Part shown: positions 4,716 through 9,992 of the stretch, piece by piece
Position numbering within the stretch: the first letter of the stretch is position 1
Layout of the letters: the number at the start of each line of letters is the position of its first letter
Assembly (NCBI GenBank): GCA_964533965.1
Contig: CAZHNN010000042.1
Location: 1 to 9,992 of the forward strand
Length of the DNA stretch: 9,992 bases
Reading direction: 5' to 3'
Source of the DNA: RGIG3178 sp964533965
Lineage (GTDB): Bacteria > Bacillota > Clostridia > Christensenellales > QAND01
Notes under the pieces: generated by a model
Databases searched by the model: none
What the model saw: only the letters and a program-made list of their open reading frames with translations
What the model was told of the DNA's origin: nothing
Made by a program: the position numbers and the translations under genes

Positions 4716-7555
4716 CGCAAAACATCTCGAACATGAAGACCAACGACGTCGCGAAGACATTGTTGAATAGCAGCAAGGAGAACCTTGATGCTATTCGTAA
4801 CATGCAGCGCGAAATGGCGGCACAGATGGAGACCGTTCGCAAGATGGAGAGCGAACTGGTTCGGCGTGCCCGCGATGCGGAAAAGCCAAAGCCTGTAAAA
4901 GCGGAAGAGGTTAAGCCGGAAGCCGCCGACATGAGGCAGGCAGAGCTGAAAGCGGAAGTCGTTGCCAACCCCCCGACCGCGGAAGCAGAACAAAAACCCC
5001 GTCAAGAAATACAGAAACCCGAAGCAAAGGAACCCGCAGCGGAAAGGCAGACGGAAGCGCCCAGGCCTGCGCAAACGGGCATACAGCCCCAGGCAAAGGC
5101 ATCGGAGGCGGTAAAAGCACCCGAAGCGCAAGCGCACGTACAGCCAAATGTGCAAACGCGCCTGACAAACCAGCCGACCACGGCACAGTCGTCTACTTCG
5201 TCCGCCTCGCAAGCGCCGCCGAAGTTCGAACGCCCCGCCGAGCGCCTCGCACGCATGCAGGGCAGGGTATTGCGCGACGACGCTGCGCTTCGAAATGCGC
5301 AGCGACAGGAGACTGCTCCGCCGCCGCAAAGACCGCCGCAGCAGAGGAGACCAAACGACAACAGACCGCCGCGTCCCGACGGAGCGCCGCGTCCCACAGG
5401 AGAATATGGTCAACGGCCTTTTACGCCGCGTGACGGACAAGCGCGTCCGGGCGATAGACCGCCAAGACCTGCGACGGGCGGATTTGGCGCGCCAAGAGAC
5501 GGCGCAGCCGGACGGCCTGCAGGATCGTGGGCCGCCGGTCCGCGCAAACCGCGTCCCGGTGCGTCGGCAGCTGCCCCGCCGATCACGGAGGTACAGAAAA
5601 AGGCTAAAGCCAGCAATTACGACCCAAATAAGGCAAACTATGTTCGTGTGTTCGATACTGAAAAGAAGACGAAGAGCCGCAAGGCGATCGAACGGGAGCG
5701 CAGCGCGCAGCTGGGCGGCCAGGACGACGACGAGCAGACCTTGGGCCGCCGCAAGAAGAGAAAACCGGTGATTATGCAAAGACCGGAGCCCATTCATATT
5801 GAAAAAGCCATCATAACCGGAGAAAATGTTACGGTAAAAACTCTGGCTGACCGTATCGGTAAACCGGCCGGAGATATCATCAAAAAGCTGATGATGCTTG
5901 GCATTATCGTTACCATCAACCATGAGATAGAATTCGAGACGGCGGCGCTGGTGGCCAGCGACTATGGCATCGAGCTGGAACAGAAGCTGGAGCAGACCGC
6001 CGAGCAAACGCTTGCCGCCGAAGACGCGAACGATCAGGAAGAGAACCTCATCAAGCGTCCTCCCGTCATCACGATCATGGGACACGTAGACCACGGCAAA
6101 ACATCGCTGCTGGATAAAATCCGTTCTACCCATGTTACCGAAGGTGAAGCGGGCGGCATCACGCAGCACATCGGTGCCTATCGCGTATTCCTTGATACCG
6201 AGAAAAGCATCACGTTCCTGGATACGCCTGGACACGAGGCTTTTACCGCCATGCGCGCACGCGGTGCACAGGTCACAGACGCTGTGGTTCTGGTTGTGGC
6301 CGCGGATGACGGCATCATGCCGCAGACCGTGGAAGCCATAAACCATGCGAAAGCAGCGGGTGTTCCGATTATCGTAGCCATCAACAAGATCGATTTGCCG
6401 GATGCTAACCCTGAAAGGGTCATGCAGGAAATGACGGAATACGGCCTTGTTTGGGAAGAATGGGGCGGTGATACCGTCGTCATGAAGGTATCTGCGAAGA
6501 CTGGAGAAGGTATCAACGAGCTTTTGGAAATGATCCTGCTTGTTTCCGATGTACAGGATCTCAGAGCAAACCCGAACCGTCTTGCCAAGGGCACCATCGT
6601 GGAAGCCAAGCTCGACAAGGGCCGTGGCCCGGTGGCAACTGTGCTGGTACAAAACGGCACGCTGCGTGTCGGACAGACGGTGGTTGCAGGTACTTCCAGC
6701 GGCCGTATCCGCGCGATGCTGGATGATACCGGCCGAAGGGTCGAAGAAGCGGGACCCAGCATGCCTGTAGAGGTCTTGGGATTTGATTTCGTGCCTTCGG
6801 CGGGCGATATCCTCTATGCTGTGGAAGACACGGGACTTACTAGGCAGGTTATCGAAGAGCGCAAGAACCGCATCAAGAGCGAGCAGATGAAGATGACCAG
6901 CCGCGTCACGCTGGAAGACCTGTATGAGCAGATCAAGGAAGGGCAGATCAAGGATCTCAACGTCATCGTCAAAGCGGATGTTCAGGGCTCTGTGGAAGCC
7001 GTTCGCTCATCACTTGAAAAGCTGTCCAATGATCATGTTCGCGTCCGCTGCATCCATGGCGGAGCAGGCGCCATTGCCGTGACAGATGTCATGCTGGCAA
7101 GCGCTTCTAACGCCATCATCATCGGATTCAACGTTCGTCCGGACGGGCCGGCTCGTGCCGCCGCTGAAAAAGAAGGCGTAGACATTCGCCTCTACCGCAT
7201 CATTTACAACGCCATAGAGGACATCGAGAAGGCGATGAAGGGCATGCTGGAACCGGTATTTGAAGAGGTCATTGTCGGTCGTGCAGAGGTTCGCGAGACG
7301 TTTAAAGTTTCCGCCATCGGCACCATCGCAGGCTGCATGGTATTGGACGGAAAATTGCAGCGCAATGCAGACGTGCGTCTGTTGCGTGATAATGTCGTTG
7401 TGCATGAAGGAAAGCTTTCGTCGCTCAAACGGTTTAAGGATGATGCGCGCGAAGTTCTCAAAGGCTTCGAATGCGGCTTGACCTTGCAGAATTACAACGA
7501 TCTCAGACAGGGTGATATAATTGAGGCCTTTACACAACAAGAAGTGGAGCAATAA
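4712..7555 (+). CDS. infB: Translation initiation factor IF-2
   Basis: GTPase that places initiator fMet-tRNA on the 30S subunit and drives subunit joining. With 947 residues it is about 230 longer than B. subtilis IF2, all of the excess lying N-terminal. Residues about 9-30 (KTNDVAKTLLNSSKENLDAI) look like a weak IF2_N domain, followed by a charged, probably helical stretch (about 30-60). Residues about 55-200 are rich in Ala, Glu, Lys, Gln and Pro; about 205-285 are rich in Pro, Arg and Gly. The second IF2_N domain is at about 371-420. The G domain has G1 GHVDHGKT (457-464), GGITQHIGAY (switch I), G3 DTPGH (504-508), G4 NKID (558-561) and G5 SAKTGEGI (from 594). Domains II, III (with DVQGSVEAVRSSL) and IV follow to the end. 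ATG 4712 overlaps the ylxQ stop (ATGA). rbfA starts 3 bases after the stop. Confidence 0.98.
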   Translation: MTQNISNMKTNDVAKTLLNSSKENLDAIRNMQREMAAQMETVRKMESELVRRARDAEKPKPVKAEEVKPEAADMRQAELKAEVVANPPTAEAEQKPRQEIQKPEAKEPAAERQTEAPRPAQTGIQPQAKASEAVKAPEAQAHVQPNVQTRLTNQPTTAQSSTSSASQAPPKFERPAERLARMQGRVLRDDAALRNAQRQETAPPPQRPPQQRRPNDNRPPRPDGAPRPTGEYGQRPFTPRDGQARPGDRPPRPATGGFGAPRDGAAGRPAGSWAAGPRKPRPGASAAAPPITEVQKKAKASNYDPNKANYVRVFDTEKKTKSRKAIERERSAQLGGQDDDEQTLGRRKKRKPVIMQRPEPIHIEKAIITGENVTVKTLADRIGKPAGDIIKKLMMLGIIVTINHEIEFETAALVASDYGIELEQKLEQTAEQTLAAEDANDQEENLIKRPPVITIMGHVDHGKTSLLDKIRSTHVTEGEAGGITQHIGAYRVFLDTEKSITFLDTPGHEAFTAMRARGAQVTDAVVLVVAADDGIMPQTVEAINHAKAAGVPIIVAINKIDLPDANPERVMQEMTEYGLVWEEWGGDTVVMKVSAKTGEGINELLEMILLVSDVQDLRANPNRLAKGTIVEAKLDKGRGPVATVLVQNGTLRVGQTVVAGTSSGRIRAMLDDTGRRVEEAGPSMPVEVLGFDFVPSAGDILYAVEDTGLTRQVIEERKNRIKSEQMKMTSRVTLEDLYEQIKEGQIKDLNVIVKADVQGSVEAVRSSLEKLSNDHVRVRCIHGGAGAIAVTDVMLASASNAIIIGFNVRPDGPARAAAEKEGVDIRLYRIIYNAIEDIEKAMKGMLEPVFEEVIVGRAEVRETFKVSAIGTIAGCMVLDGKLQRNADVRLLRDNVVVHEGKLSSLKRFKDDAREVLKGFECGLTLQNYNDLRQGDIIEAFTQQEVEQ
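5367..5557 (+). repeat. Short in-frame Pro-Arg-Pro coding repeats in the IF2 linker
   Basis: An 11-base unit CGCCGCGTCCC occurs at 5367-5377 and 5385-5395, 18 bases (six codons) apart and in the same frame. A shortened copy, CCGCGTCCC, recurs at 5549-5557, also in frame. Each encodes Pro-Arg-Pro with identical codons. This suggests local duplication within the low-complexity linker. Confidence 0.6.
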
Positions 7556-7558
7556 CGA

Positions 7559-7918
7559 ATGGCCAATATACGCTCACAGCGCATCAACGAGGAGTTTCGA
7601 CGTGAAATCGAGGACATCATTGCGCACAGCATGAAGGATCCCGGTCTTGCGTCTTTGGCAAGTGTCGTGCGCGTGGAAGTAACGCGCGATCTTGCTTATG
7701 CTAAGGTATATGTGAGCGTAATGGGATCGGACAAGCAAAGGGCGGACAGCATGCAGGCGCTTGAACGCGCCAGCGGCTTCATCCGGCACGAGCTTTCCGG
7801 TCGGAGCGAATTGCGAAGAGTACCCAATCTTGTATTTGTCTCAGATGACAGCATTGAATATGCTGTCGATATAGCGCAGAAGATTGCGCGGGTGATCCAA
7901 GAAGATGAATCCAAATGA
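7559..7918 (+). CDS. rbfA: 30S ribosome-binding factor RbfA
   Basis: RbfA is a KH-fold protein that binds the 30S subunit near the 16S rRNA 5' helix and assists late maturation, including cold adaptation in E. coli. The 119 residues match the family length (B. subtilis 117). Seen here: the N-terminal RINEEFRREIEDIIAHSMKDP (8-28), the strand segment VRVEVTRDLAYAKVYVSV (37-54), the kinked Ala-Ser-Gly of the KH-like fold (71-73, in LERASGFIR), and the conserved LRRVPNLVFVSDDSIEYAVDI (85-105). The ATG at 7559 follows infB by 3 bases, with a weak GTGGAG about 9 bases upstream inside the infB end. The last 14 bases overlap nrnA. Confidence 0.97.
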   Translation: MANIRSQRINEEFRREIEDIIAHSMKDPGLASLASVVRVEVTRDLAYAKVYVSVMGSDKQRADSMQALERASGFIRHELSGRSELRRVPNLVFVSDDSIEYAVDIAQKIARVIQEDESK

Positions 7919-8870
7919 GATATCTGCCATTGCGCAGTTTATCAAGGACAATGACGATTTTGCGATCGTTTGCCATGAGAATCCCGACGGCGATTCGTTG
8001 GGATCCTTGTTTGCGTTGAAGCTCGGCCTGGACCAGCTGCAAAAGCAGGTCCAGACTGCATGTGTCGATCCTGTTCCGCATAAGTACCGCCTTCTGGCAG
8101 GATCGGAGTATCTTGTCAGACTCAACGAATTGCGGCCATTTACGCACCTCATCTGTGTGGATTGCGCCGATTTGGCGCGCACCGGATTTTCGGACGAGCA
8201 GATTTCCACCGTCACATCGATCATTAACATTGATCATCACATGTCAAACAGCGGTTATGGCCAATTCAACCTAATGTCCTCCGATATTTCCGCTACCGGC
8301 ATATTGGTCTATCAATTGTTAAAGGAGCTTGGCGTTACAATTACGCAAACGATCGCGCACAACCTGTTCATCGCGATTTCCGCGGACACAGGACATTTTA
8401 CGCATGCAAACACCAACGATAATTGCCTGCGCATCGCATCCGAGCTTGTAGGATATGGCGCCAATCCCAACCTCATCGCCAGGGAAATCTTCCAGACGTC
8501 GACAAGTGGCTGGGTGAATCTATTGGGAAAAGCGATTGCATCGCTAGAGTTTTATTGTAATGGAAGAGCCGCACTGATGTCCTTAACGCAGCAGGACTTT
8601 GAGGCGTCACATGCCGACCCATCCGAAACGGAGGGCATCGTCGACTACGCTAAAAATGTCGAGACGGTGGAGGTCGCGGCATTGCTTCGCGAAACGGGTG
8701 ACGGAGTGATAAAGGTTAGTCTTCGTTCCAAGGAACATGTAGATGTCGGCAAAATTGCAAGCGTTTTCATGGGCGGTGGACATATGCTTGCGGCAGGATA
8801 TTCGATTGATTCCTCCCTGGCTGAAGCCAAACAGACGCTTGCTAAAGTGCTCGAAGGGCTACAATGCTGA
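7905..8870 (+). CDS. nrnA: DHH-family bifunctional oligoribonuclease / pAp phosphatase NrnA
   Basis: NrnA (YtqI type) degrades very short RNA (nanoRNA) and in many Firmicutes also removes the 3' phosphate from pAp, replacing Orn and CysQ. The 321 residues match the family (B. subtilis 313). The N-terminal DHH domain shows metal ligands in order: H24 and NPDGDSLGS (26-34, with D28 and D30), VDCAD (85-89, D86), NIDHH (108-112) and SADTGHF (159-165, D161). The C-terminal DHHA1 substrate-binding domain ends with MGGGHMLAAG (289-298). All expected catalytic residues are present. The ATG at 7905 overlaps the rbfA end by 14 bases, with only a weak AAGAAG upstream, so coupling is likely. The rbfA-nrnA-truB order is the usual Firmicutes arrangement. 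Whether this copy acts on RNA, pAp or both cannot be read from sequence. Confidence 0.96.
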   Translation: MNPNEISAIAQFIKDNDDFAIVCHENPDGDSLGSLFALKLGLDQLQKQVQTACVDPVPHKYRLLAGSEYLVRLNELRPFTHLICVDCADLARTGFSDEQISTVTSIINIDHHMSNSGYGQFNLMSSDISATGILVYQLLKELGVTITQTIAHNLFIAISADTGHFTHANTNDNCLRIASELVGYGANPNLIAREIFQTSTSGWVNLLGKAIASLEFYCNGRAALMSLTQQDFEASHADPSETEGIVDYAKNVETVEVAALLRETGDGVIKVSLRSKEHVDVGKIASVFMGGGHMLAAGYSIDSSLAEAKQTLAKVLEGLQC

Positions 8871-9760
8871 AAAACGGGATACTGAACCTGCTCAAACCCA
8901 GCGACATGTCTTCACAACAGGCTGTACAAGCTGTCAAAAGACTGATTCCATGCAAAAAGGCCGGCCACAGCGGCACGCTGGATCCGGCAGCAGCGGGCGT
9001 TTTGCCCGTTTTTTTAGGTTCAGCAACCCGGCTTGCGGAATATGCCGTGGAAGGTGACAAGGAGTATATTGCAGAAATTCACTTTGGCATAGAAACCGAT
9101 ACGCAGGACGCGCAAGGGCAGCTGACCAATAAAAGCGACCACATTGTCTCGTGGCAGCAGATGGAAGCATTGCTTGCATCCGTCCCCTCTGAGCTTTGGC
9201 AGACACCGCCGCAATATTCCGCAATCAAAATCGGCGGGCAGAAGATGGTAGACCTTGCCAGGAAGGGAAAGGCGACGGAGATTCCGCCGCGCAGGGTCTT
9301 CATCCATGAAAAGCAATTGTTGCGTGAAGTGGCACAGAATGCTTTTCTGATCCGGATCCGCTGTTCAAAGGGCACATACATTCGGACCCTGTGCCACGAT
9401 TTGGGAAGGCAATCCGGTGCTTTTGCACACTGTAGTTTCTTGCTTAGGACCAAAAGCGGACCATTTGAGTTGGATCGGGCAATAACCTTCGAACAGATAA
9501 GTCTGGCCGTTGAGAATGATTCCGTCGATTCGCTTCTGTTGCCTTTGGGCGTGGCGGTACCTCATCTTACAAGGATTTCGCTTAGCAAAGCCGATATCCG
9601 AAAGATCGAGCAGGGGCAGATATTAACAGGTATCCAGGCAATTGATACGATGCTTGAAGATCAGCTCTGTGCACTGTGGCAGGATGAACAGCTTATCGGC
9701 ATTGGCAAGCGTTCCCTGGATACGATCAAGCCGGTCAAGGTTTTCCACGGGAGTGAATGA
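8864..9760 (+). CDS. truB: tRNA pseudouridine(55) synthase TruB
   Basis: TruB converts U55 in the T-loop of elongator tRNAs to pseudouridine and also acts as a tRNA folding chaperone. The 298 residues fit the family (B. subtilis 309). The catalytic motif GHSGTLDPAAAGVLPV (34-49) contains the nucleophile D40 (codon at 8981). Also present are KEY (66-68), QTPPQYSAIKIGG (113-125) and CSKGTYIRTLCHDLG (167-181), all diagnostic. The C-terminal part (about 230-298) fits the PUA-like domain of the bacterial enzyme. The ATG at 8864 overlaps the nrnA end by 7 bases, with GAAGG about 6-8 bases upstream. Oddity: just after the catalytic motif, the codons for Val-Leu-Pro-Val-Phe-Leu form a terminator-like hairpin plus T7 (8992-9015). 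Confidence 0.97.
   Translation: MLKNGILNLLKPSDMSSQQAVQAVKRLIPCKKAGHSGTLDPAAAGVLPVFLGSATRLAEYAVEGDKEYIAEIHFGIETDTQDAQGQLTNKSDHIVSWQQMEALLASVPSELWQTPPQYSAIKIGGQKMVDLARKGKATEIPPRRVFIHEKQLLREVAQNAFLIRIRCSKGTYIRTLCHDLGRQSGAFAHCSFLLRTKSGPFELDRAITFEQISLAVENDSVDSLLLPLGVAVPHLTRISLSKADIRKIEQGQILTGIQAIDTMLEDQLCALWQDEQLIGIGKRSLDTIKPVKVFHGSE
8992..9015 (+). terminator. Terminator-like hairpin with T tract inside truB
   Basis: CGGGC (8994-8998) pairs with GCCCG (9004-9008) around a 5-base loop (GTTTT). A further G-U and an A-U pair (8993 with 9009, 8992 with 9010) can extend the stem. Seven T follow (9009-9015). This has the form of an intrinsic terminator but lies in the sense strand of truB codons 43-51, so it is more likely a leaky pause or attenuation site, or a by-product of the conserved GVLPVFLG coding, than an operon end. 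Confidence 0.4.
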
Positions 9761-9761
9761 T

Positions 9762-9992
9762 TTGCATTGTTTTCGGGATGAATCTTATTTAGATGGCCTG
9801 CATGCCTGTGTTGCTCTTGGAATGTTTGATGGCGTTCACAGAGGGCATGCAGCGCTTTTAAAAGCCTGCGTAGAGAAAGCAGAGCAGAATAACGTACCTT
9901 CCGTGGTATATACGTACAGCAACTCACCACATCCCAAAAAGCAATCTGAGGTTCAGGGCTTTCTGACGACCGAAGAAGAAAAGCTTTTTCTT
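9762..9992 (+). CDS. ribF: Bifunctional riboflavin kinase/FAD synthetase RibF (3'-truncated, first 77 residues)
   Basis: RibF phosphorylates riboflavin to FMN and adenylates FMN to FAD. Only the start of the N-terminal FAD synthetase (nucleotidyltransferase) domain is in the window. It shows ALGMFDGVHRGHAALL, matching the family's GxFDGxHxGH nucleotide-binding motif, then an alpha-beta continuation (SVVYTYSNSPHP) and LTTEEEK, which corresponds to the usual LTT..EK segment. I chose TTG 9762 because GGGAG (9749-9753) lies 8 bases upstream and it leaves about 19 residues before the motif, normal for RibF. GTG at 9753 is in frame and is the alternative; it would overlap the truB end. The tyrosine-serine pair in place of the common TFEPHP is a mild variant (YSNSPHP). 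The gene follows truB by one base, consistent with the same operon. Confidence 0.9.
   Translation, partial: MHCFRDESYLDGLHACVALGMFDGVHRGHAALLKACVEKAEQNNVPSVVYTYSNSPHPKKQSEVQGFLTTEEEKLFL

Noticed and set aside
4571..6652. 693-codon open frame on the minus strand, antisense to infB
   Set aside because: It is in exact codon register with infB, so its stops would be the reverse complements of TTA, CTA and TCA codons, which infB hardly uses. The product is Arg/Leu-rich low complexity with no recognisable domain. It is a codon-bias shadow.
9798..9852. Imperfect inverted repeat in early ribF (CTGCATGCC with GGCATGCAG, plus TGTG with CACA)
   Set aside because: The loop is about 26 bases and a 3-base bulge is needed. 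A 9-bp stem at such a distance is expected by chance in 10 kb.
1..9992. Search for mobile elements, tRNA genes, CRISPR repeats, defence or secondary-metabolite genes
   Set aside because: All coding space is accounted for by conserved housekeeping genes in their expected Firmicutes order. No terminal repeats, transposase motifs, tRNA-like clover or spaced repeats were seen.

Overview
The window is a housekeeping segment of a Firmicutes (Bacillota) chromosome, most likely a member of the Clostridia with G+C of roughly one half. Two things point to this. The DNA polymerase is PolC, the gram-positive replicative type, not DnaE. The order polC, rimP, nusA, ylxR, ylxQ, infB, rbfA, nrnA, truB, ribF is the classic Firmicutes nusA-infB neighbourhood. 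The genus cannot be fixed from the sequence alone. All ten genes are on the + strand, and I see no mobile element, tRNA, rRNA or CRISPR array.

Layout: positions 2-2251 hold the C-terminal 749 residues of polC (its 5' end lies outside the window). Positions 2252-2494 are the only sizeable gap. It holds a good sigma-A type promoter (about 2391-2419) and a strong leader hairpin (about 2438-2476) just ahead of the rimP ribosome binding site. From 2495 to the window end a tightly packed operon runs rimP (TTG start), nusA (TTG start), ylxR/rnpM, ylxQ, infB, rbfA, nrnA, truB and a 3'-truncated ribF. From nusA onward the genes overlap by 4-14 bases or are separated by 1-3 bases, so translational coupling is likely.

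The operon joins transcription and translation functions: 30S maturation (RimP, RbfA), transcription elongation and antitermination (NusA, with the RNA-binding proteins YlxR and YlxQ), translation initiation (IF2), turnover of nanoRNA or pAp (NrnA), tRNA U55 pseudouridylation (TruB) and flavin cofactor synthesis (RibF). By analogy with relatives it probably continues into rpsO/pnp, but that is outside the window.

I found no undescribed multi-gene system. The items worth a second look are RNA-level signals and small protein oddities: the leader hairpin, which overlaps an alternative in-frame ATG; a perfect 11-bp hairpin inside rimP that matches an apparent short insertion in the protein; a terminator-like hairpin plus seven T inside truB, which ends in an in-phase U UUU UUA heptamer; and an unusually long, Pro/Arg/Gly-rich N-terminal region in IF2.
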